From positions 1-17,027 of the forward strand of contig URKU01000039.1 of the NCBI GenBank assembly GCA_900548515.1: a DNA stretch of 17,027 nt, written 5' to 3'. This document shows, one piece after another, positions 7,737 to 14,445 of the stretch. The position numbers and the translations under genes are program-made. Every line of letters begins with the position of its first letter. Position 1 is the first letter of the stretch. The notes under the pieces were generated by a model. That model searched no databases, was not told the DNA's origin, and saw only the letters and a program-made list of their open reading frames with translations. The stretch is from an uncultured Collinsella sp. (lineage in GTDB: Bacteria > Actinomycetota > Coriobacteriia > Coriobacteriales > Coriobacteriaceae).

Positions 7737-7763
7737 AGAGGGTCCTTCGGGGCCCTCTTTTTT
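7737..7763 (+). terminator. Rho-independent terminator of PTS operon
   Basis: A 9-bp stem (7737-7745 with 7750-7758, one G-T pair) is closed by a TTCG tetraloop and followed by a run of six T (7758-7763). It lies 89 bases after the EIIA stop and separates the PTS operon from the isomerase operon. Confidence 0.92.
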
Positions 7764-7840
7764 GTTCCCCTTGTATGTTCAGATTGTTTACATACCGTCT
7801 AGGCTGATTTCTCTACCGTTTACGGGTATTTCGCGTTAAA

Positions 7841-7907
7841 CTTCTAAACAGAAGAGTAAAACATTTAGTAAACAGAACAAAACGAAACATGCGTCTGTTT
7901 ACTGAAC
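7841..7907 (+). promoter_or_regulatory. Multi-copy operator region of isomerase operon
   Basis: Three related sites occur: CTTCTAAACAGAAG (7841-7854, 5-bp arms), AGTAAACAGA (7867-7876) and its exact inverse TCTGTTTACT (7894-7903). Further GTTTAC words lie at 7786 and 7818. TCTAAACAGAA (7843-7853) equals the reverse complement of 206-216 in the first lacI-type promoter. The cluster ends about 25 bases before the start codon, so a bound repressor could block transcription. The regulator assignment is inferred, and no clear -35/-10 pair was identified. Confidence 0.55.
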
Positions 7908-7929
7908 ATGTGACTAGGGGAGGACGTAC

Positions 7930-9330
7930 ATGGATAAGATCAAGCTCGGTTTTGTGCCCACGCGCCGCAGTATCTTTAGCGCGCCGGACGCGATCAAGTA
8001 TCGCGGCTTGACGGCTGATCGCCTGCGCGAGATCGGCGTCGACATCGTGGACATCGACGACATTAATGACGAGGGCCTGCTGTTTGACGACAGCCATATC
8101 GAGCCTATCGTCAAGAAGTTCCGCGCCGAGGGCGTCGACGGCATCATGCTGTGCCACGCCAACTTTGGCACCGAGTACGTTTGCGCCCGCCTTGCCCGCG
8201 AGCTCGGTCTGCCTGTGCTGCTGTGGGGCCCGCGCGACGAGCGCCCCGAGCCCGATGGCACCCGCCTGCGCGATAGCCAGTGCGGCCTGTTCGCCACCGG
8301 CAAGGTTCTGCGCCGCTTCCAGGTTCCCTTTACCTATATGACCAACTGCCGCCTGACCGATCCCGAGTTCGAGCGCGGCGTCTGGGACTTTTTGGCCGTG
8401 TGCAACGTGGTCAAGACCTTCAAGCACACGCGCATCCTGCAGATGGCGACCCGTCCGTTCGACTTCTGGTCCACCATGTGCAACGAGGGCGAGCTGCTCG
8501 AGAAGTTCAATATTCAGCTTTCGCCCATCCCCATGACCGAACTTGTTCAGGCTGTGCACGACGCTCAGAGCGACGAGCAGGCCATGGCCGCCATGCTCGA
8601 CCACATTCGCCGCAGCTTTGAGATCTGCATACCCGAGGACAAGGTCCCCGCGGTCGCAGGGCTCGCCATCGCTATGAAGCGCCTGGTCGAGAAGTACGGC
8701 TGCAACGCCGGCGCCATCCAGTGCTGGAACGCCCTGCAGGACGAGCTGGGCATTATGCCCTGCGCCGCCAACGCCATCCTCAACGAGATGGGTATCCCCG
8801 TCGTCTGCGAGACCGATATCCACGGCGCAATCACCGCGCTGATGGTCGAGGCCGCCGACCTGGGCCGTCACCGCGGCATGTTCGCCGACTGGACCGTCCG
8901 CCATCCCGACAACGAGAACGGCGAGCTGTTGCAGCACTGCGGCCCTTGGCCCTGCAGCTGCGCGGCCGTCAAGCCCAAGCTCACCTATCCGCTGGCCTTC
9001 GATCACCCCGGCGCGCTGACGGCCGAGGCCAAGCACGGCGACCTCACCCTTGCCCGCTTTGACGGCGACAACGGCGAGTACTCGCTGCTGCTGGGCAATG
9101 CCCGCGGCATCGACGGCCCGGCCGGTATGGGCACCTACCTGTGGGTCGAGGTCGAAAACCTCAAGCGCCTCGAGGCAAAGATCGTCGAGGGCCCCTACAT
9201 CCACCACTGCGTGGCCATCCACGCCAACGTGGTGCCGGTGCTCTACGAGGCATGCAAGTACATCGGCATCCAGCCCGACCTGTACGACCCCATCGAAGAA
9301 GACGTCAAAGCCTACCTGCGAGGAGAGTAG
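7930..9330 (+). CDS. L-fucose/L-arabinose isomerase-like aldose-ketose isomerase
   Basis: A 466-residue cytoplasmic enzyme resembling the fucose/arabinose isomerase superfamily. The N-terminal half has Rossmann-like alternation with LCHANFGTE (about 74-82) and VLLWGPRDE (about 96-104). Candidate metal ligands follow the fucose-isomerase pattern: Glu294 in VCETDIHGA, Asp320 in MFADW, and a C-terminal His in YIHHCVAIH (425-431). The family interconverts aldoses and ketoses using Mn2+. At 466 residues it is shorter than canonical FucI (about 590), placing it among the less characterised 'isomerase-like' members. AGGGGAGG (7915-7922) precedes the ATG. It heads an operon with a split transketolase and an FGGY kinase. 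Sulfoquinovose or other unusual aldoses are alternative substrates for this fold. Confidence 0.8.
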   Translation: MDKIKLGFVPTRRSIFSAPDAIKYRGLTADRLREIGVDIVDIDDINDEGLLFDDSHIEPIVKKFRAEGVDGIMLCHANFGTEYVCARLARELGLPVLLWGPRDERPEPDGTRLRDSQCGLFATGKVLRRFQVPFTYMTNCRLTDPEFERGVWDFLAVCNVVKTFKHTRILQMATRPFDFWSTMCNEGELLEKFNIQLSPIPMTELVQAVHDAQSDEQAMAAMLDHIRRSFEICIPEDKVPAVAGLAIAMKRLVEKYGCNAGAIQCWNALQDELGIMPCAANAILNEMGIPVVCETDIHGAITALMVEAADLGRHRGMFADWTVRHPDNENGELLQHCGPWPCSCAAVKPKLTYPLAFDHPGALTAEAKHGDLTLARFDGDNGEYSLLLGNARGIDGPAGMGTYLWVEVENLKRLEAKIVEGPYIHHCVAIHANVVPVLYEACKYIGIQPDLYDPIEEDVKAYLRGE

Positions 9331-9332
9331 AA

Positions 9333-10169
9333 ATGGCAACTATCGAAGAGCTTGAGTCCCTGCGCTGGGACCTCCGCCGCGATTGCGTCGACATCATCAT
9401 GGCCGGCGCCGGCGGCCACATCGGCGGCGACATGTCGGTGATCGACGCCCTCATGACCCTCTACGCCAACCACCTTAACATTTCGCCCGAGACCGTCGAC
9501 GATCCCAACCGCGACCGCTTTGTGCTCTCCAAGGGCCACGCCATGGAGGCCTACTACGCGGTGCTGTGCCACGAGGGCTATCTGGACCTCGACGACGTCA
9601 GGGCCCGCTTCTCCAAGTTCGGCAGCCCCTACATCGGGCATCCCAACAACAAGCTCAAGGGCATCGAGATGAACTCCGGTTCGCTGGGCCATGGCCTGCC
9701 CGTGGCCGTCGGCATGGCGCTTGCCGGCAAGATGGACGGCCGCGACTACCGCGTCTACACCATCATGGGCGACGGCGAGCTTGCCGAGGGCTCGGTCTGG
9801 GAGGGCGCCATGAGCGGCGGCAACTACCAGCTCGATAACCTGTGCGCGCTCGTGGACCGCAACCGCCTGCAGATCAGCGGCAGCACCGAGGACGTCATGA
9901 AGCAGGACTCGCAGGAGGAGCGCTGGGCCGCCTTCGGTTGGAACGTGCTGTCCATTCCGGGCAACGACGTCCAGGCCATCGACGCCGCGCTGACGCTCGC
10001 GGCCGAGGCCAAGGGTAAGCCCACGGTCATCATCCTCAACACGGTGAAGGGCTACGGCTCGCCCGTCATGGAGGACAAGGCCGGCTGGCATCACCACCTG
10101 CCCAACGACGAGGAATATGCCCAGATCATCGCCGATTTCGCTGCCCATAAGGAGGCCATCAATGGCTAA
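9333..10169 (+). CDS. Transketolase N-terminal (TPP-binding) subunit
   Basis: A 278-residue protein equal to the first domain of transketolase. It contains AGGHIGGDMS (His29 region), SKGHAMEAYY (His69), YIGHPNN (His103) and the thiamine-diphosphate/Mg motif starting at GDGE (146-149) and ending near Asn177 in DRNRLQ. The HIGG sequence in place of HPG is common in split transketolases. The ATG at 9333 is two bases after the isomerase stop, with GGAGAG overlapping that gene's end. The gene overlaps the C-terminal subunit gene by 8 bases, implying stoichiometric translation. It should form an active enzyme only with that partner, transferring a two-carbon ketol unit. In this operon the donor is likely a phosphorylated ketose made by the isomerase and kinase. 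Confidence 0.92.
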   Translation: MATIEELESLRWDLRRDCVDIIMAGAGGHIGGDMSVIDALMTLYANHLNISPETVDDPNRDRFVLSKGHAMEAYYAVLCHEGYLDLDDVRARFSKFGSPYIGHPNNKLKGIEMNSGSLGHGLPVAVGMALAGKMDGRDYRVYTIMGDGELAEGSVWEGAMSGGNYQLDNLCALVDRNRLQISGSTEDVMKQDSQEERWAAFGWNVLSIPGNDVQAIDAALTLAAEAKGKPTVIILNTVKGYGSPVMEDKAGWHHHLPNDEEYAQIIADFAAHKEAING

Positions 10170-11100
10170 CAAGATCGCCAACCGCAAGGTTATCTGCGAC
10201 ACGCTGCTCGAGGCCGCCGAGACCGATAAAGACATCGTCGTCCTGTGCTCCGACTCCCGCGGCTCCGCGTCGCTCACGCCGTTCTTCGATCAGTATCCCC
10301 AGCAGTCCGTCGAGGTCGGCATCGCCGAGCAGGACCTGGTGAGCATCGCCGCCGGCATGGCTTCGTGCGGCAAGAAGGCCTGGGCCGCCTCGCCGGCGTC
10401 CTTTGTGACCACGCGTTCGTATGAGCAGTGCAAGGTCGACGTTTCGTACTCCAACACCAACGTCAAGCTCATCGGCATCTCGGGCGGCGTGTCCTACGGC
10501 GCCCTGGGTATGAGCCACCACTCCGCGCAGGATATCGCCGCCATGAGTGCGATCCCGAACATGCGCGTGTATCTGCCGAGCGATCGTTTTCAGACCGCCG
10601 AGCTCGTGCGCGCCCTGGTTGCCGACAACAAGCCGGCCTATATCCGCGTGGGTCGCAACCCGGTCGAGGACGTGTACACCGAGGATAACTGTCCGTTCCA
10701 GATGGACCGTGCCACCTGGGTGCGTCGCGGCACCGATGTGACGATTGTCGCCACCGGTGAGATGGTCCGCCATGCCGTGGACGCCGCTGATCTGCTCGCC
10801 GAGCAGGGCATCTCCGCCACCGTGCTCGACATGTACTGCGTCAAGCCGCTCGATGCCGAGGCCGTGATCGAGGCCGCCGGTGCCACGCGCGCCGTCGTGA
10901 CCGTCGAGGAGCACAGCCCCTTTGGCGGCTTGGGCTCCATGGTCGCGCAGGTCGTGGGCGAGCATTGCCCGCGTCCGGTCAAGTGCCTGAGCCTGCCCGA
11001 CGCGCCGGTCATCACCGGCACGAGCCCCGAGGTCTTTGCGCACTACGGCCTCACCGGCGAAGGTATTGCCAAGACGGTCGCCGACTTCCTCGGCAACTAG
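10162..11100 (+). CDS. Transketolase C-terminal (pyrimidine-binding) subunit
   Basis: A 312-residue protein corresponding to the Pyr and C-terminal domains of transketolase. Glu56 in VEVGIAEQDL is the residue that activates thiamine diphosphate. Later landmarks are SYGALGMSHHS (the substrate-site loop), PAYIRVGR, and EEHSPFGGLGS near the C-terminal domain. The perfect ribosome-binding site AAGGAGG (10149-10155) lies inside the preceding gene, and the two reading frames overlap at 10162-10169. A start 45 bases upstream is not favoured. Together the two genes encode a split transketolase. Such pairs occur both as housekeeping enzymes and in dedicated sugar pathways, including apulose-4-phosphate transketolase; the operon context favours a dedicated role. 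Confidence 0.92.
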   Translation: MANKIANRKVICDTLLEAAETDKDIVVLCSDSRGSASLTPFFDQYPQQSVEVGIAEQDLVSIAAGMASCGKKAWAASPASFVTTRSYEQCKVDVSYSNTNVKLIGISGGVSYGALGMSHHSAQDIAAMSAIPNMRVYLPSDRFQTAELVRALVADNKPAYIRVGRNPVEDVYTEDNCPFQMDRATWVRRGTDVTIVATGEMVRHAVDAADLLAEQGISATVLDMYCVKPLDAEAVIEAAGATRAVVTVEEHSPFGGLGSMVAQVVGEHCPRPVKCLSLPDAPVITGTSPEVFAHYGLTGEGIAKTVADFLGN

Positions 11101-11116
11101 TAGAAACAGACGCTGC

Positions 11117-11217
11117 GCGGCCGCCAAGCACCGCACCTTGCCGTTCAAACCGTCGCTTGCGTACACAAAGTACGCGGCGCTCCTCTTTCACGGCAATCTG
11201 CGGCACTTGGCGGCCGC
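11117..11217 (+). repeat. 101-bp near-palindromic stem-loop between transketolase and kinase
   Basis: GCGGCCGCCAAG (11117-11128) pairs perfectly with CTTGGCGGCCGC (11206-11217). After a 2x2 internal loop CCGCA (11131-11135) pairs with TGCGG (11199-11203), and after another 2x2 loop TTGCCGT (11138-11144) pairs with ACGGCAA (11190-11196). The 45-nt apical part holds a second hairpin, GCGTAC/GTACGC (11159-11164 and 11170-11175). No T-run follows, so it is not a simple terminator. It could be a processing or attenuation structure, a small RNA, or a mobile palindromic repeat. Confidence 0.75.
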
Positions 11218-11271
11218 TCGCTCCTTGTCCGCCGGGCTGTCTTTGCTTTGGCGGAAGGAATGGGAGAGTAC

Positions 11272-12759
11272 ATGAGCAACTACATCATCGGAATCGATCA
11301 GTCCACGCAGGGCACCAAGGCGCTGCTGGTGGACGAGGGCGGCCATCTGATTCATCGTGCCGACCGCTCGCATCGCCAGATTGTCAATGATGCCGGCTGG
11401 GTGAGCCATGATCCGGTCGAGATCGCCGCCAACGTGTTGGCCGTGGCGCGTGCCGTGGTGGAGGAGACCGGGGTCAATCCGGCCGACATTGCTGGTATTG
11501 GCATCTCCAACCAGCGCGAGACCACCGTTGCCTGGAACCGCACGACGGGCGAGCCGCTGTGCGACGCCGTGGTGTGGCAGTGTGCCCGCGCCCGCGAGCT
11601 GTGTGACGAGCTTGCGGCGCGCGAAGGCGTGGCAGAGCTGGTGCGTGACACAACGGGCCTGGTGCTCTCGCCCTACTATCCGGCGGGCAAGATGGCTTGG
11701 ATTCTCGCGAACGTTCCGGCGGCTGCCGAGGCCGCGGCGTCGGGTGAGCTGTGTCTGGGCACCATCGATGCCTGGGTGGTCTGGACGCTCACGGGCGGCG
11801 CGGAGTTTCGCTGTGACTGGTCCAATGCCAGCCGCACGCAGCTCTTCGACCTGCGCCGTGGCTGCTGGAGCGAGCCGGTGTGCGAGGCCTTTGGCATCGA
11901 TCCGGCCTGCCTGCCGCAGGTGACCGATTCCGACGGTCTGTTTGGCACAACGGACCTGGATGGCTTTTTGCCCGCACCCGTGCCGGTACACGGCGTGCTG
12001 GGCGACAGCCATGCGGCCCTGTTTGCGCAGGGTTGCCACAGCCGCGGCATGGCCAAGGCGACGTATGGCACCGGCAGTTCGGTCATGATGAACGTCGGCG
12101 ACGAGTTCGTCGCCAGCTCGCACGGGCTTTCGAGCTCGCTTGCGTGGCGTATGGATGGCGTGACCGAGTATGTACTCGAGGGCAACGTGAGCTACGCCGG
12201 CGCCGTCAAGACCTGGCTGCGCGACGACCTGGAGCTCATCAACAACCCCGAGGAGGTCACCGACCTGTGCTACGCCGCCAACCCGGCGAGCCATGTTTAC
12301 TTTGTGCCGGCGTTTACCGGCCTGGGTGCTCCGCGCTGGGCAAGTGATGCCGAGGGATGCGTTTTTGGTATGACACGCACCACGGGCCGCGCGGAGTTCG
12401 TAAAGGCTGCCGACGAGTCGATCGCCTATCAGATTTTTGACGTCATTGATGCGATGGTCGAGGATTCGGGCGCGGCGCTTGCCGAGCTTCGTGTTGACGG
12501 CGGCCCCACGCGCGACGCGTACCTGATGCAGTTTGAGAGCGATTTGGTCGGCTCGCCCATCCGCATTGCGAGCAACGACGAGATGAGCGGTCTGGGCGCG
12601 GCTTGGGCCTGCGGTATCGCGCTGGGCATGTATACGCGCGACGTGGTTGACGTGTACGGTGCCCGCGGCATTGTGGAGCCCTCGATGCCCGCCGACGAGC
12701 GAGCCAAAAAGATCGCCGGCTGGCGCCATGCCGTCGAGGCGACGATTGCGTACGAGTGA
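11272..12759 (+). CDS. FGGY-family carbohydrate kinase, glycerol-kinase-like
   Basis: A 495-residue kinase of the full FGGY length. The N-terminal phosphate-binding loop is GIDQSTQGTKALLV (7-20); catalytic Asp245 lies in GVLGDSHAAL; the adenine-side motifs are ATYGTGSS and VDGGPTRDAYLMQF. Residues aligning with the glycerol contacts of E. coli GlpK are kept: Arg82-Glu83, Trp102, Tyr135 and Asp245. It should phosphorylate a glycerol-like or ketose hydroxyl with ATP. The start at 11272 is preferred, with GGGAGAG (11262-11268) just upstream; ATG/TTG codons up to 11248 are alternatives. It follows the split transketolase after a structured 171-base gap. In context it likely phosphorylates the ketose made by the isomerase. 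A plain glycerol kinase cannot be excluded. Confidence 0.87.
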   Translation: MSNYIIGIDQSTQGTKALLVDEGGHLIHRADRSHRQIVNDAGWVSHDPVEIAANVLAVARAVVEETGVNPADIAGIGISNQRETTVAWNRTTGEPLCDAVVWQCARARELCDELAAREGVAELVRDTTGLVLSPYYPAGKMAWILANVPAAAEAAASGELCLGTIDAWVVWTLTGGAEFRCDWSNASRTQLFDLRRGCWSEPVCEAFGIDPACLPQVTDSDGLFGTTDLDGFLPAPVPVHGVLGDSHAALFAQGCHSRGMAKATYGTGSSVMMNVGDEFVASSHGLSSSLAWRMDGVTEYVLEGNVSYAGAVKTWLRDDLELINNPEEVTDLCYAANPASHVYFVPAFTGLGAPRWASDAEGCVFGMTRTTGRAEFVKAADESIAYQIFDVIDAMVEDSGAALAELRVDGGPTRDAYLMQFESDLVGSPIRIASNDEMSGLGAAWACGIALGMYTRDVVDVYGARGIVEPSMPADERAKKIAGWRHAVEATIAYE

Positions 12760-12852
12760 CGCCTTGGGGCGATGTTACGGAGCGCTATTCGTGCCGATAG
12801 GTGAAGATGCGAACGAGAGAGTGATGTGATGCGGTAGAGTCCAACGCGTCGA

Positions 12853-13209
12853 ATGATGGTCTACGTATGTGGGATTCTATTCCTGAGCTGCGGCGTTGTA
12901 ATGAATGTACGCACAGCGCTCGGCGTGACGCCGATCGTCTCCGCGCGGCTCGTTCCCGTTGCGCCCGACGGCATGGTGCAGACGCTCTCCCAGGTGTTTC
13001 ACTGTGAATTTGGTAAGGCGAAGTATTTCTTTGACGGGAGCTGTGTGGGCATCTCACTGGTCTACGGGCCTGTGCGTACGGGTGCTGCGGTGGGCATCGG
13101 TATCGGCACCGTAGCCGCCGCGCTCCTGGCGGGCGGTATCTGCACGTTTTGGGGTCGTCTGCTCAACCGCAGGCTCATGGCCTTTATGGAAGAGCCTGCG
13201 AGCATGTAG
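12853..13209 (+). pseudogene. Remnant of YczE-like multi-pass membrane protein
   Basis: The 118-codon frame encodes a first membrane segment (VYVCGILFLSCGVVMNVRT, then ALGVTP) and a last part (GSCVGISLVYG, then a Gly/Ala-rich helix and FWGRLL). These resemble the two ends of YczE/YitT-like integral membrane proteins of about 200 residues. The middle, several helices, is missing between about residues 58 and 62. An in-frame TAG at about 12835 interrupts a plausible N-terminal extension, and no good ribosome-binding site precedes the ATG. I read this as a gene decayed by internal deletion. The family assignment comes from pattern memory and is only moderately sure; a genuine small membrane protein is the alternative. 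Transport or export functions ascribed to the family should not be carried over. Confidence 0.5.
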
Positions 13210-13235
13210 ACGCATTGAGCGAGAGGGGAGCGGCC

Positions 13236-14174
13236 ATGAGGCAGCTGTTTGGAATTGATATCGGCGGAACGAGCGTCAAATGGGCGATTGTGAATGAGAA
13301 CTACGAGTTTGGTGACCGTGGTTCGATTCCGACGGCGTTCGTCTCGGCCGATCAGCTGGTCGACGCGCTCGCGGCACTCGTAGGGCCGTATCGCGGACAG
13401 GTTGTAGGCGTGGGCATCTCGGCCCCAGGTGGCATCTTCGGTTACGAGGTCGATCCAGACGGGACGATCCATCGCGGTGGTGCGCTGCCGTACATGGACG
13501 GGTTTCCGTTTGGCCGAGCGCTGCGCGAACGGCTGGGGCTGCCCGTGACCGTTGTCAACGACGGCAAAAGCTGTGCGCTTGGCGAGTACGCTGCCGGCGC
13601 GTTGCGCGGCGTGGACGTGGGTTGCGTGGCGGTAATCGGTACGGGCATCGGCGGAGGCATCGTGGTTGACGGCCGGGTGCTGACAGGTGCGGGCGGCTTC
13701 GCGGGCGAGTTCAGCTTCCTGTCCAACAACGTAAGCGAACCGCTTGATCATCGCGATACACTCGCGACTTCGAGCGGATGGCACGGCCTGCAGAATCTCG
13801 TGGCAGTCGAACTTGGCATTTCGGTCGAAGCCGAACTGGAGGCCCTCGATGGCCGACGGACCTTCGAGCTACTGGAGCACGGGAGCGCGTCCGAAGTCGC
13901 CGCCGTGCAGCGCGGATTGGATGCCTATGCTGAGCTGTTTGATCGTGTGCTTGTGAATCTGCAGTGCGTCATCGACCCGGCAGTCTTCGCGATTGGTGGT
14001 GGCATCAGCTGCCATCCCGCGCTGTTCGAGGCGCTCGACCGTAAGATGGATGACGTCATGGCGCACTACACTGGTTTTCTGAAAGATATGCCTCGTCCGC
14101 ACGTGGTCCCGGCGCAGCTGGGCAACGACGCCAATATCTACGGTGCCGTCGCAACTTGTTTGCAGGTGCTGTAA
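13236..14174 (+). CDS. ROK-family sugar kinase
   Basis: A 312-residue kinase. The N-terminal ATP-phosphate loop is FGIDIGGTSVKWAIV (5-19). Catalytic Asp109 lies in VTVVNDGKSCALGEY, and the second phosphate motif is VIGTGIGGGIVVDG (133-146). The ROK signature continues to GGFAGEFSF (Glu158). However, the usual GEIGH histidine and the CxCGxxGC zinc cluster are absent, as in some hexose and beta-glucoside ROK kinases. There is no N-terminal HTH, so it is an enzyme and not a ROK repressor. GAGAGGGGAG (13221-13230) supports ATG 13236. It would phosphorylate glucose, N-acetylmannosamine or a related hexose. Sitting after the sugar operons, it might salvage free hexose released by the cytoplasmic hydrolase, which is an inference from position. 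Confidence 0.88.
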   Translation: MRQLFGIDIGGTSVKWAIVNENYEFGDRGSIPTAFVSADQLVDALAALVGPYRGQVVGVGISAPGGIFGYEVDPDGTIHRGGALPYMDGFPFGRALRERLGLPVTVVNDGKSCALGEYAAGALRGVDVGCVAVIGTGIGGGIVVDGRVLTGAGGFAGEFSFLSNNVSEPLDHRDTLATSSGWHGLQNLVAVELGISVEAELEALDGRRTFELLEHGSASEVAAVQRGLDAYAELFDRVLVNLQCVIDPAVFAIGGGISCHPALFEALDRKMDDVMAHYTGFLKDMPRPHVVPAQLGNDANIYGAVATCLQVL

Positions 14175-14330
14175 GTGCAGGCCATCTATTGGTCTGGTGG
14201 CGATTACAGTCGCTGCCGGGTTTTTGGCTGTTGAGCTGCTCGCACGCTCTGCATTGCGGACGACGCAGCATCAATAGGTGAGGGGTCAGAAAACTAGATG
14301 CTGAACGGTCGATATTATCGGCTGCGCGGC

Positions 14331-14369
14331 GCCCCGTCCCAAAGTAGTCATTTGGGACGGGGCTTTTTT
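14331..14369 (+). terminator. Rho-independent terminator with repeat-family stem
   Basis: A perfect 13-bp stem (14331-14343 with 14351-14363) with loop GTAGTCA is followed by six T. It ends the ROK kinase transcript, 156 bases after the stop codon. Its right arm read in reverse, GCCCCGTCCCAAATGACTAC, is very close to the dispersed repeats at 100-130 and 14405-14435. Confidence 0.9.
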
Positions 14370-14381
14370 GACTGCTATCAT
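14352..14381 (+). promoter_or_regulatory. Candidate luxS promoter overlapping the terminator
   Basis: TGCTATCAT (14373-14381) is an extended -10 element, with TATCAT at 14376-14381. An imperfect -35, TTGGGA (14352-14357), lies 18 bp upstream inside the terminator stem. Transcription would start near 14388, giving a leader that contains the repeat at 14405-14435. The evidence is consensus only. Confidence 0.4.
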
Positions 14382-14404
14382 GGGTGGGATTGTTGCGACC
14401 AGCT

Positions 14405-14435
14405 AAAAGAGCCCTGTCCCAAATTGACTACCGAG
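14405..14435 (+). repeat. Dispersed 31-bp repeat, copy B, in luxS leader
   Basis: It matches the segment at 100-130 at 28 of 31 positions, in the same orientation. Its right end (CTACCGAG) forms part of GAGAGGA (14433-14439), the ribosome-binding site of luxS, so the repeat is built into the luxS leader. The GCCCTGTCCCAAATTGACTA part could pair with the nearby terminator right arm, suggesting a possible alternative RNA fold. Confidence 0.7.
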
Positions 14436-14445
14436 AGGATCTGCC

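Noticed and set aside
7813..9339. 508-codon minus-strand frame opposite the isomerase
   Set aside because: Antisense shadow; the plus-strand isomerase has conserved motifs and operon context.
7930..11100. Sulfoquinovose sulfo-transketolase pathway as the identity of the second operon
   Set aside because: An isomerase plus split transketolase would fit, but no sulfolactaldehyde reductase or dehydrogenase, sulfoquinovosidase or sulfonate exporter is present, and the FGGY kinase has no role in that route. Kept only as an alternative.
11188..12729. 513-codon minus-strand frame opposite the FGGY kinase
   Set aside because: Antisense shadow with no conserved motif; the kinase reading frame carries all catalytic motifs.
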